Virus record (IMG/VR): IMGVR_UViG_3300044987_002082
Location: 1-27,872 of that record
Strand: one strand, 5' to 3'
Source of the DNA: a virus
Length of the DNA stretch: 27,872 nt
Below the pieces are notes generated by a model. The model had not been told where the DNA came from. It did no database searches and saw nothing but the letters and a program-made list of their open reading frames with translations. The translations under genes were made by a program, and so were the position numbers. Shown here one piece after another: positions 7,675 through 14,191 of the stretch. How positions within the stretch are numbered: position 1 is the stretch's first letter; each line of letters starts with the position of its first letter.

Positions 7675-7792
7675 AGATCTACACACACTTCTATTACGAG
7701 TAGACGCATGTGTAGATTTTTTGTTGTGCTTTTTAATCTCAATAAATTTAGCAAGTGTATATATATTGATTCATAATTGTACTATAAGATAA
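7652..7792 (+). CDS. Possible 46-aa membrane peptide overlapping the BRO gene end
   Basis: A 46-codon ORF in another frame overlaps the last 23 bases of the BRO gene. It has a perfect AAGGAGG (7637-7643) 8 bases before its ATG. Residues 22-41 (FLLCFLISINLASVYILI core) could form one membrane helix after a short charged N-terminus. The ribosome binding site may be a coincidence, because the same bases encode Gln-Gly-Gly in BRO. A terminator hairpin also lies inside the ORF. Treat as hypothetical; no family is recognised. Confidence 0.3.
   Translation: MCILEKSKDLHTLLLRVDACVDFLLCFLISINLASVYILIHNCTIR
7677..7722 (+). terminator. Rho-independent terminator after the BRO gene
   Basis: ATCTACACA (7677-7685) pairs perfectly with TGTGTAGAT (7709-7717). 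An inner TCTA/TAGA stem is possible, and a T-run (7717-7722) closes the structure. It starts 3 bases after the BRO stop codon and separates BRO from the late genes. Confidence 0.75.
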
Positions 7793-7804
7793 CTAATAAG
7801 TCAA

Positions 7805-7842
7805 TAAGACATAGGATGTTGATTCAATAATTGTATGTCTTA
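7805..7842. repeat. Inverted repeat with half-sites 29 bases apart over a possible late promoter
   Basis: TAAGACATA (7805-7813) and TATGTCTTA (7834-7842) are perfectly complementary. Between and beside them lie TTGATT (7819-7824) and TAATAT (7841-7846), a 4/6 plus 4/6 match to -35/-10 with a 16-base spacer. The layout resembles an operator around a promoter core; the promoter itself is weak. Confidence 0.5.
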
Positions 7843-7934
7843 ATATAGTAAGAATCTCATTTGATAGCGAAATCAGTACAACGGAAAATTCCGTTCTATT
7901 CATACCGAGCGAGAAAAATTAGCTTAGTAGTGTT

Positions 7935-7974
7935 TTTATCACTAGATATAATAGAGATTATATCTAGTGATAAA
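7935..7974. repeat. Perfect 18-bp palindrome with AGAG loop
   Basis: The arms at 7935-7952 and 7957-7974 are perfectly complementary, the longest stem in the window. Five further pairs (7923-7927 with 7975-7979) can close an outer stem with a bulge on the 5' side. There is no downstream T-run. A TATAAT is embedded in the left arm (7947-7952) with no good -35. Possible roles are a 5' stabilising structure for late mRNA, a binding site, or part of a packaging signal. Confidence 0.8.
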
Positions 7975-8112
7975 CTAAGTTAAATAGGTCTAAAAAATGA
8001 GCAAAAACAGATACCTCAAGTTATTACAAAAACATATAAAACATTTTATGTGAATTATAAAAATAACAACAACAACAATAAAACGAAATGAAACGAAAGG
8101 GGAATAGCAACA

Positions 8113-8574
8113 ATGGCAAAAAGTAATGATGAAATAGCAATAATGAGAAATGAATATATAACTACAAAAATTAATCAAAAAGATTTAGCAAAAAAATATA
8201 GCTTATCAGTAGTAACATTAAATAAATATGCTACATCAGAAAATTGGTTTGAATTAAGAGAAGTATTTTTAAATCAATTAAAAACAAGTACGATCAAACA
8301 AGTATCAGTATTAAAAGCAGAGTTACTCGCAGAAGGTGATATAAAAGTAATAGAATGTGCTAAGAAATTATTAGTAAAAGTAGAAGCTATGATATCAAAA
8401 GCAAATAACATCACAGTAGCAGGAAAAATAGCTAACTGTTTACAAAAGATTCAAGAGATAATCAGAAAAGGTTTAGCATTAGATGAAAATAATGACACCA
8501 ATACAAAAGATATAAATATTAAGATAGATTTACCTGATGAATCAGAATTTAAAGAAGATGATATCAATGGCTAA
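8113..8574 (+). CDS. terS: Terminase small subunit
   Basis: A 153-residue protein preceded by AAAGGGGA. The N-terminal 60 residues hold a helix-turn-helix, visible as INQKDLAKKYSLSVVTLNKY, followed by the ENWFELREVF stretch typical of phage small terminase subunits. The middle is helical and could form the oligomerisation core. The C-terminus is acidic (DLPDESEFKEDD), as often found where TerS contacts TerL. It would recognise the phage packaging site and load the large subunit on DNA. Its stop codon overlaps the start of the large-subunit gene, so the two are probably translationally coupled. The context (TerL and portal next) makes the assignment secure even though small subunits diverge quickly. 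Confidence 0.85.
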   Translation: MAKSNDEIAIMRNEYITTKINQKDLAKKYSLSVVTLNKYATSENWFELREVFLNQLKTSTIKQVSVLKAELLAEGDIKVIECAKKLLVKVEAMISKANNITVAGKIANCLQKIQEIIRKGLALDENNDTNTKDINIKIDLPDESEFKEDDING

Positions 8575-9796
8575 TATTAATATAGATTTAACAAATATAA
8601 AGAAAGTAATATCACCACACTTTTACCCCTTATTAAATAATACAAATAGAATCGTTGTATTAAGAGGTGGTTCCTCAAGTGGTAAGTCTAGATTTCTAGT
8701 ACAAATGTTTATAATACGTTTATTATCTAGAGATAAATACAACATCTTATGTTTAAGAAAGTTTGGCTCTACATTAAGAACATCAACATTTGCTGAATTT
8801 ACAAAGGTAATAAGTGATTGGAATCTAAATCAATTGTTTAAGATAAATAAGAGTATATTAAGCATTGAATGTATCAATGGAAACAAAGTAATTTTTATGG
8901 GAGTAGATAATCCAGAAAAATTGAAATCTATATCAGGAATAACTAATGTATTCATGGAAGAATGTACTGAATTTAATCAACAAGATTTTGAACAAATCAC
9001 ATTAAGATTGAGAGGTAGAAATAAATATAAATATCAATTTTATTTAGCATTTAATCCAGTATCCTCGCAGTCATGGGTAAAGAAATACTTTTATGATAGA
9101 ACCAATGCAGATACTTATTTAGATATATCTACATACAAAGATAATCCTTTTTTAGATAAAGATACAATAAGAAACTTTGATAATTTAAAAGAAACAAATC
9201 TGATGTGGTATCAGATTTATTGTTTGGCAGAATGGGGAACCACAGGAGAGCAAGTATATAACAATTATGAAGTAAAAGATATTAAATATAAAGATGAAGA
9301 TTTTAATTTAATATATTATGGATTAGATTTTGGATATCACGATCCATGTACGTTAGTTAAAATAGGATTTAAAGATGATGTAATATATATATTAGATGAA
9401 ATATATCAAAGTAAAATAACTAACAATCAATTTATAGATTTATGTACAGAGAAAGTAGATACAAACAGTTATTATTCAATGATAGGAGATTCAGCAGAAC
9501 CAGATAGAATAGAAGAATTTAAACGTAGTAGATTTAAAAGAATTAAATCAGCTAAAAAAGGACCAGGGAGTATAAAATACGGTATAGATTGGATAAAAAC
9601 AAAGAAGATAATAATAGATCCTAATTGTAAGAATTTTATAAAGGAAATACAAACTTATTGCTATATCAAAAATAAAGATGGAGCAGTAACAGATACCCCC
9701 GCTTCTGGTTATGATCATATATTAGATGCAATGAGATATAGTTTAGAACCATTAATAACAAAGAAAGAAGGACTTAAAATATTAACATGGGAATAG
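8567..9796 (+). CDS. terL: Terminase large subunit (packaging ATPase/nuclease)
   Basis: A 409-residue protein when started at the ATG at 8567, which overlaps the TerS stop by 8 bases; an upstream ATG at 8537 is possible but lies deeper in TerS. The ATPase half has Walker A GGSSSGKS (34-41) and Walker B VFMEE (128-132). The RNase H-like nuclease half has its acidic residues in GLDFGYHDP (D254), GDSAEP (D308) and YDHILDAMRY (D387). The pattern and size fit the PBSX/Terminase_3 family, close to SPP1-type packaging motors. It would cut concatemeric DNA and pump it through the portal. All catalytic residues are present, so it should be active. Confidence 0.95.
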   Translation: MANINIDLTNIKKVISPHFYPLLNNTNRIVVLRGGSSSGKSRFLVQMFIIRLLSRDKYNILCLRKFGSTLRTSTFAEFTKVISDWNLNQLFKINKSILSIECINGNKVIFMGVDNPEKLKSISGITNVFMEECTEFNQQDFEQITLRLRGRNKYKYQFYLAFNPVSSQSWVKKYFYDRTNADTYLDISTYKDNPFLDKDTIRNFDNLKETNLMWYQIYCLAEWGTTGEQVYNNYEVKDIKYKDEDFNLIYYGLDFGYHDPCTLVKIGFKDDVIYILDEIYQSKITNNQFIDLCTEKVDTNSYYSMIGDSAEPDRIEEFKRSRFKRIKSAKKGPGSIKYGIDWIKTKKIIIDPNCKNFIKEIQTYCYIKNKDGAVTDTPASGYDHILDAMRYSLEPLITKKEGLKILTWE

Positions 9797-9806
9797 GTGA
9801 TAAACA

Positions 9807-11213
9807 ATGATAGTAGAAAAGGAATTAATAAAAGCTAAGATAGATTATTTTGCTAATAAAAACAATGAATTAACTCAAATACAAAATGTATTTCAAGATT
9901 TAATAAAAGAACATAGAGAGAAAATCCCAAAATATATAGATGGAGAAAAGTATTATGAGAATAACAACACCTATATAGATAATAAAGCAAAATATGTAAC
10001 GATAGATGGAGTGAAAATAGCAGAAACATCTAGTAGTAATAATAAGATAAGACACCCCTTTCATAGAAATTTAGTAGATCAAAAAGTAAATTATTTACTA
10101 CAAAAACCAATCAGTATAAGTTGTAAAGATCAACAACAAAATGAATTAATCTATACTATATTAAATGAAACATTTGATGATACCTTAATAGAAATAGCAA
10201 AAGAAACAAGGAGTAAAGGAGTAAGTTATATACAAGTATATATAAATGAAGCAGGAGAATTTAAATATAAAAGAATAAGTCCTGAAAAAGTAATTCCTAT
10301 CTATAATAAAATTGAACCAAGCAAATTAGATGGAGTAATAATACTAGATATATATAAAAGTAATAATTATAAAGAAACAATCAAAATATCGTATTGGGAT
10401 GAAAAGAATGTAACTCATTATATAAAATATGATAATACAGATAAATATGTATTAAATGTAGAAGAATTTGATAATGCAAATGAATTTCATTTTTATTCAA
10501 ATGAAAAAGGAATAACTTATGGTCATAGTTGGGGGAAAGTACCTTTTATAGAATTTAGGAATAACTACAAAAAAACATCTGATTTACAATTATATAAAGA
10601 TAAGATAGATCAATATGATTATACAATATCAACATTACAAGATAATTTAGATGATGTACAAAGTTTAATATATGTATTAAAAGGTTATAATGGTCAAAAT
10701 TTAAAAGAATTTATGTCTAATTTACAAAACTTTAAAGCAGTAGCATTAGATAGTGAAGGTGGATTAGATACATTAAAAGCAGAAATACCAATAGAAGCAG
10801 TAGAAGCTAATTTAAATAGAATAAAGAAAGATATATATGCATTAGCAAATGGAATAGATACAACACAAGAAAATGTAATAAGTAATACTAGTGGAGTAGC
10901 ATTAAAATTTATGTATAATAATTTAGATTTAGCAGTAACCCCTATGGAGAATAAATTTAAAGTAGCTATATTAGAATTATTAGAATTAGTATATGTCTAT
11001 ATAAGTTTAAAATCATCAAAATTATATACTAATGAAGAAGTACAAGTTACATTTAATAAATCAAGGATAATCAATGATAAAGAGAAATTAGAAACATTGA
11101 ATTTATGTCAAACTAGCATATCACAATTAACATACTTAGAAAACATACCATTCGTAACAGATGTTAATTTAGAGATAGAAAGAATCAAAGCAGAAAAACC
11201 TATAACAATGTAA
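9807..11213 (+). CDS. Portal protein, SPP1 Gp6 family
   Basis: A 468-residue protein whose start is 10 bases after the large terminase, preceded by AGGTGAT. Family signs are the N-terminal helical stretch with YIDGEKYYEN and KIRHPFHRNLVDQKVNYLL (about 80-100), followed by the conserved KPISIS. The central part carries the loop-like region around GWGKVPFIEF-type residues (GHSWGKVPFIEFRNN, about 232-250). A C-terminal helical region follows with DDVQSLIYVLKGY and SGVALKFMYNNLDL. As a dodecamer it would form the DNA channel at the head vertex and dock the terminase and connector. No separate SPP1 gp7-type minor head gene follows, and the portal has no fused morphogenesis domain. Confidence 0.92.
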   Translation: MIVEKELIKAKIDYFANKNNELTQIQNVFQDLIKEHREKIPKYIDGEKYYENNNTYIDNKAKYVTIDGVKIAETSSSNNKIRHPFHRNLVDQKVNYLLQKPISISCKDQQQNELIYTILNETFDDTLIEIAKETRSKGVSYIQVYINEAGEFKYKRISPEKVIPIYNKIEPSKLDGVIILDIYKSNNYKETIKISYWDEKNVTHYIKYDNTDKYVLNVEEFDNANEFHFYSNEKGITYGHSWGKVPFIEFRNNYKKTSDLQLYKDKIDQYDYTISTLQDNLDDVQSLIYVLKGYNGQNLKEFMSNLQNFKAVALDSEGGLDTLKAEIPIEAVEANLNRIKKDIYALANGIDTTQENVISNTSGVALKFMYNNLDLAVTPMENKFKVAILELLELVYVYISLKSSKLYTNEEVQVTFNKSRIINDKEKLETLNLCQTSISQLTYLENIPFVTDVNLEIERIKAEKPITM

Positions 11214-11265
11214 AAACCTATATCGTTGTCATTCAACGTTAAAAATGAGAATGTAGGAGAATATT

Positions 11266-11841
11266 ATGGAATTTTTAGAAATATTAAAATCAGCAAATTT
11301 AAGTGAAGAAAGTATAGTAGAAATACAAAAACAAATGACAGAAAAGAATGTAAGAATATTAACAGATGAAGAAAATTATATACCTAAAACAAGATTTGAA
11401 CAGGTAAATAATGAAAAGAAGCAATATAAGAAAGATTTAGAAGATACTAAACAACAGTTAGAAGAATTAAGTAAGAATAATAAAAATGAGGAATTATCTA
11501 ATACCATAAAAGAATTAACTGATAAATTAACAACATCAGAATTAAACACTAAAAACATAATGATTAATAGTAATATCAAAGAATATGCACTAAGAAATAA
11601 AATAAAAGAAAATGCTTATGATTTATTAGATAAAATTATAAACAAAGATAATATAGTAATAAATGAACTTGGAGAAATAGAAGGTATAGATAATATATTT
11701 AATGAATTAAAACAAAATAAATCATTTTTATTTGATGAAGAAAAAGTAGATATTACTGGTAAAACACCAGTAGATAATAATAACGATAATAATACTAAAC
11801 AACTAGATCCATTTATATCTGGATTATTTGGTAAATTATAA
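11266..11841 (+). CDS. Scaffold / phage minor structural protein, Gp20-like
   Basis: A 191-residue, highly charged and helical protein between portal and capsid, the usual scaffold position. It starts with MEFLEILKSANLSEESI. It then has IPKTRFEQVNNEKKQYK (about 45-60), which is characteristic of Gp20/DUF4355-type scaffolds, and a coiled coil to about residue 100. The conserved IKEYALRNKIKENAYDLL follows near 105-122, and a C-terminal tail ends in DPFISGLFGKL. Scaffolds of this kind guide assembly of the procapsid and leave or are degraded before packaging; the basic/aromatic C-terminus usually contacts the capsid protein. A weak 5-bp hairpin (11224-11238) lies in the short gap before it. Confidence 0.85.
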   Translation: MEFLEILKSANLSEESIVEIQKQMTEKNVRILTDEENYIPKTRFEQVNNEKKQYKKDLEDTKQQLEELSKNNKNEELSNTIKELTDKLTTSELNTKNIMINSNIKEYALRNKIKENAYDLLDKIINKDNIVINELGEIEGIDNIFNELKQNKSFLFDEEKVDITGKTPVDNNNDNNTKQLDPFISGLFGKL

Positions 11842-11846
11842 ATAAC

Positions 11847-11864
11847 AAAATAAACGGAGGTAAT
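11847..11864 (+). promoter_or_regulatory. Strong ribosome binding leader of the capsid gene
   Basis: AAAATAAACGGAGGTAAT sits just before the capsid start. The identical 18 bases occur before the major tail gene at 14170-14187. The GGAGGT core is optimally spaced, fitting very high expression of both proteins. Confidence 0.75.
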
Positions 11865-11868
11865 AAAC

Positions 11869-12684
11869 ATGGCTATCAATTTAGCAACAAAGTATTCAAA
11901 TGAAGTAATAGAAAAGTTTAAACTAGGAGCATTAACAGAAGGTGCAAATGTAACAAAAGTAGATTTCGTTGGAGCAAAAACGGTAAAAGTATATAGTATA
12001 CCAACAGCAACAATGAATGATTATTCAAGAACTGGTTCAGCAAGATATGGTACACCATCAGATTTAGCAGATACAGTACAAGAATTAACATTGGGTAAGG
12101 ATAGATCATTTACATTTGTAGTAGATGCAGGAGATAATGCAGATCAAATGGGAATTAAAAATGCAGCATTAGCTTTAGCAAGACAAATTGATGAAGTAAT
12201 CATACCAGAAATAGATGCATATAGAATTGCAACATTAGTAGCAGGAGCAGGAACAACAAAAACAGCAGCATTAGAAACAGATGCATATATTGATTTTTTA
12301 AATGCAGTAGAAGTATTAGATGAAAATAAAGTACCTGCTTCTGGTAGAATTGCATTTGTAACACCTGCCTTTTATAATAGCTTAAAATTATCTACATCAT
12401 TCGTAAAAGCTAGTGAAATGGCACAAAGTATGTTAATAAAAGGAGTAGTAGGAGAAGTAGATGGAGTAGCTATAGTAAAAGTACCTAGTTCATATTTTCC
12501 AACAAAAACACCTTTTGTAATGTGTCACAATACAACATTAGTATCTCCTATTAAATTATCTGATTATACAATTCATGAAAATCCACCAGGAGTTAATGGT
12601 GTATTAGTTGAAGGTAGAGTATATTATGATGCTTTTGTATTAGATACATTAGAAAAAGGCGTATATGCTAGAAAAACAGTTTAA
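11869..12684 (+). CDS. Major capsid protein (HK97 fold)
   Basis: A 271-residue protein following the scaffold gene, with an optimal GGAGGT site. Its alanine-rich composition and length match the compact capsid proteins of SPP1-like Firmicute phages. It starts with an N-terminal segment (LATKYSNEVIEKFK), and an E-loop-like region follows around SRTGSARYGTPSDL. The long spine-helix region contains KNAALALARQIDEVIIPEID (about 95-114). The later part has GRIAFVTPAFYNSL (about 159-172) and ends with VYYDAFVLDTLEKGVYA. It would form the icosahedral shell. No N-terminal protease-cleaved delta domain is seen, which agrees with a separate scaffold gene. Codons are among the most uniform in the window, as expected of the most abundant product. 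Confidence 0.9.
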   Translation: MAINLATKYSNEVIEKFKLGALTEGANVTKVDFVGAKTVKVYSIPTATMNDYSRTGSARYGTPSDLADTVQELTLGKDRSFTFVVDAGDNADQMGIKNAALALARQIDEVIIPEIDAYRIATLVAGAGTTKTAALETDAYIDFLNAVEVLDENKVPASGRIAFVTPAFYNSLKLSTSFVKASEMAQSMLIKGVVGEVDGVAIVKVPSSYFPTKTPFVMCHNTTLVSPIKLSDYTIHENPPGVNGVLVEGRVYYDAFVLDTLEKGVYARKTV

Positions 12685-12697
12685 TGAGGTGTTGTAA

Positions 12698-12832
12698 ATG
12701 ATTAAAGTAGTAAAAGGTGAACTAATTCATGAAATAGAAGAAAATACATTAAATTGTTTTTTAAGAAATGGATATGAAATAGTTGATGAAGAAACTATAG
12801 TAAAACCAAGTAAACCAAAAAAGGGAGAGTAA
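12698..12832 (+). CDS. Small capsid-adjacent phage protein (44 aa)
   Basis: A 44-residue ORF 13 bases after the capsid gene, with GAGGTG before the ATG. It begins MIKVVKGELIHEI and has FLRNGYEIVDEE, ending in a lysine-rich tail. Small proteins with this pattern, a beta-start and a helix followed by NGYEIV, often sit directly after the capsid gene in Firmicute phages. I cannot assign a function; a role in head decoration or head-tail joining is possible from position. A 7-bp hairpin overlaps its stop codon. Confidence 0.7.
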   Translation: MIKVVKGELIHEIEENTLNCFLRNGYEIVDEETIVKPSKPKKGE

Positions 12833-12845
12833 TATCTCCCTCTTT
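12822..12845 (+). terminator. Weak intrinsic terminator or attenuator after the capsid cluster
   Basis: AGGGAGA (12822-12828) pairs with TCTCCCT (12835-12841) around a 6-nt loop, with an A-run before it and TCTTT after it. The T-tract is short, so read-through into the connector genes is expected. This would lower their level relative to the capsid protein. Confidence 0.5.
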
Positions 12846-12863
12846 AATTAAGTAGGTGTTTTA

Positions 12864-13175
12864 ATGTTAGATAATATAAAAGTTCTATTAAAAATAACTG
12901 ATGAAACAAATGATGATATATTAAATCTATTAAGGATAAGATCACTAGATGATATATTAAATTATATAGGTATAAATGAATTAGATATAAATATAAGTAT
13001 AGACAATATAATAGATGATTTAACTATATTAAAATATAACAGATTAGATAATCAATATATTAAATCAGAATCTGTTGGTCCATTAACAACAACATATGTA
13101 GATAATGTAGATGGATTACCTGATAGTATAAAGCAACGGTTAATTAGATATAAGAAAATAAGAGTTGTTTTATAG
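12864..13175 (+). CDS. Head-tail connector protein (gp6/SPP1 gp15-like)
   Basis: A 103-residue protein with a TAGGTG site before its ATG. It starts MLDNIKVLLKI and continues DDILNLLRIRSLDDILNYI, the helical layout of the phage connector family (Phage_connect_1, HK97 gp6/SPP1 gp15). Members stack under the portal as a ring and extend the DNA channel. The C-terminal part KSESVGPLTTTY (about 67-78) matches the conserved loop SEsvGplsvsY of this family. It overlaps no gene; the next start is 16 bases downstream. Order and size fit the standard head-completion cluster. Confidence 0.85.
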   Translation: MLDNIKVLLKITDETNDDILNLLRIRSLDDILNYIGINELDINISIDNIIDDLTILKYNRLDNQYIKSESVGPLTTTYVDNVDGLPDSIKQRLIRYKKIRVVL

Positions 13176-13191
13176 GGAGTTGATAAAAAAT

Positions 13192-13494
13192 ATGAAAAAT
13201 ACTGTTGTACAGTTACAAGTTAGTAGTAATAGTGTTGATGTAGAAGGTAATTTAATAAGTTTGTTATCTGATGTAAAAAAAATATCAGGTATATTATTAC
13301 CAACTACACAAGAAGAAATGAATAAGAAATATGGATATTCAAATATTGTATCGTATCAATTCTTCTATAAAGGTAAAGAAAATATAGAATTAGGAAGTTA
13401 TATAAATAATCTATTAGTAGTACACATTGTAGATTATATTAAAATCAAAGTAATTTTATTAAAAGAGGTACAAATACGAATATACAAGTTTTAA
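13192..13494 (+). CDS. Head closure / head-tail joining protein (SPP1 gp16-like)
   Basis: A 100-residue protein when started at the ATG at 13192, which has AGGGAG upstream; a TTG at 13165 in the same frame lacks a site and would overlap the previous gene. The middle shows GILLPTTQEEMNKKYGYS followed by SYQFFYKGKENIELGSYI, a beta-rich pattern typical of the head-closure family that plugs the connector and meets the tail. The short C-terminus (LLKEVQIRIYKF) is unlike the usual ending and overlaps the upstream extension of the next reading frame. Assignment is mostly from position and length. Confidence 0.7.
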   Translation: MKNTVVQLQVSSNSVDVEGNLISLLSDVKKISGILLPTTQEEMNKKYGYSNIVSYQFFYKGKENIELGSYINNLLVVHIVDYIKIKVILLKEVQIRIYKF

Positions 13495-13514
13495 ATTCAA
13501 GTAAAATATTAAGT

Positions 13515-13790
13515 ATGTTAACAAAAGCAGTAACAAAAGAAGTAGATAAATATAATAATGTTTTAGAAACAACAGCAAAAAATATAGTAAATAGAGCTAA
13601 AGAGTTAGCACCTAAATTAAGTGGTAATTTATCTAATTCAATTAAATATACAGTAGCAAAAACTAATAAAATAAGTGAAATAACTATATCAGCAGAAGCA
13701 GATTATGCAGTATGTATAGAATATGGAACAAGTAAACAAAAACCACAACCATACTTAAATCCTGCAATAGATGAATATATCAAGAGGTGA
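13515..13790 (+). CDS. HK97 gp10-like minor tail / tail-connector protein
   Basis: A 91-residue protein from the ATG at 13515. It carries the family features AKNIVNRAKELAPKLSGNLSNSIKY (shown in part, about residues 21-44), YAVCIEYGTSKQKPQPYLNPA (about 65-85) and a final helix. HK97 gp10 proteins sit at the tail-to-head interface. The annotated ATG has no ribosome binding site. The same frame is open upstream, and AAGAGG (13463-13468) lies 7 bases before an ACG codon at 13476. Starting there would give a 104-aa protein beginning NIQVLNSSKIL after the initiator, closer to the usual length. ACG is one base from ATG, so the true start may be this rare codon. It ends in TGA, 6 bases before the next gene. 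Confidence 0.8.
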   Translation: MLTKAVTKEVDKYNNVLETTAKNIVNRAKELAPKLSGNLSNSIKYTVAKTNKISEITISAEADYAVCIEYGTSKQKPQPYLNPAIDEYIKR

Positions 13791-13796
13791 TGTAAA

Positions 13797-14171
13797 ATGA
13801 TAAATGGTAAAGCAATATTATATAACATATTAAAAACTAATACTAATTTGATTAGTAAAATAGGTAAAATACAGAACTCTACATTACCTTGTATATTTAC
13901 AGATTATCCTGCTTCATTTAATAGTTTACCATGTATCAGTTATTATGAAATAGATTTACAAGAAACTGATTTTGCAGATGATGAAGCTATAATAGAACAA
14001 TCAACATTACAAATTGATATATGGAGTAATACTAGCACTACTGAAATATTTGAAATAATAAATCCCTTATTAAAAGCTAATAAATTTACACTAATAAATG
14101 CATTAGATATACCAGACCCACAAATAAAGCATAAAAGTATAAAATATATTATACAAAAAATAAATATATAA
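13797..14171 (+). CDS. Tail completion protein (SPP1 gp17 / DUF3168-like)
   Basis: A 124-residue protein with GAGGTGATG before its start. It has the expected pattern: an N-terminal helix (MINGKAILYNILKTN), then LPCISYYEIDLQETDFADDE (about 42-61). The strand QSTLQIDIWSNTSTTEIFEI follows (about 65-84), and a C-terminal strand pair ends in IKYIIQKINI. Proteins of this family cap the proximal end of the tail tube and mate with the head-closure protein. Its place just before the major tail gene fits. Confidence comes from pattern plus position. Confidence 0.8.
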   Translation: MINGKAILYNILKTNTNLISKIGKIQNSTLPCIFTDYPASFNSLPCISYYEIDLQETDFADDEAIIEQSTLQIDIWSNTSTTEIFEIINPLLKANKFTLINALDIPDPQIKHKSIKYIIQKINI

Positions 14172-14187
14172 AATAAACGGAGGTAAT
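14170..14187 (+). promoter_or_regulatory. Strong ribosome binding leader of the major tail gene
   Basis: The same 18 bases as before the capsid gene, AAAATAAACGGAGGTAAT, overlap the end of the tail completion gene by two bases. The core GGAGGT lies 9 bases before the ATG at 14192. Confidence 0.75.
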
Positions 14188-14191
14188 TAAT

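Larger units (their letters stand above)
7793..8112. other. Non-coding leader region of the late operon
   Basis: These 320 bases hold an inverted repeat at 7805-7842 around a weak promoter-like pair, and a short hairpin at 7880-7895 (AACGGAA/TTCCGTT). An 18-bp palindrome at 7935-7974 follows, then an A-rich stretch with AAC repeats (8064-8080). Only an 18-codon ORF without a good ribosome binding site (7997-8053) is seen. In many phages the packaging initiation site lies near the small terminase gene, so this region is a candidate for it. Confidence 0.65.

Noticed and set aside
7861-7920. A cloverleaf-like stretch (AACGGAAAATTCCGTT and neighbours) considered as a tRNA
   Set aside because: There is no acceptor stem, no canonical T-loop GTTC-A-C pattern and no D-loop; only one short hairpin is present.
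7935-7974. Palindrome considered as a rho-independent terminator
   Set aside because: The stem is strong but no T-run follows on either strand, unlike the clear terminators at 6319-6355, 7677-7722 and 14747-14776.
7997-8053. An 18-codon ORF (MSKNRYLKLL...) before terS
   Set aside because: It is very short, with only a weak AGGT upstream, and its content is explained by the A-rich leader. A leader-peptide role cannot be supported from sequence alone.
8064-8098. AAC and ACGAAA short repeats considered as iterons or a CRISPR-like array
   Set aside because: The units are only 3-7 bases in very A-rich DNA, with no spacers; they are better seen as low-complexity leader sequence.
13165-13191. TTG start giving a 109-aa head-closure protein
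   Set aside because: It overlaps the previous gene and lacks a ribosome binding site, while the ATG at 13192 follows AGGGAG.
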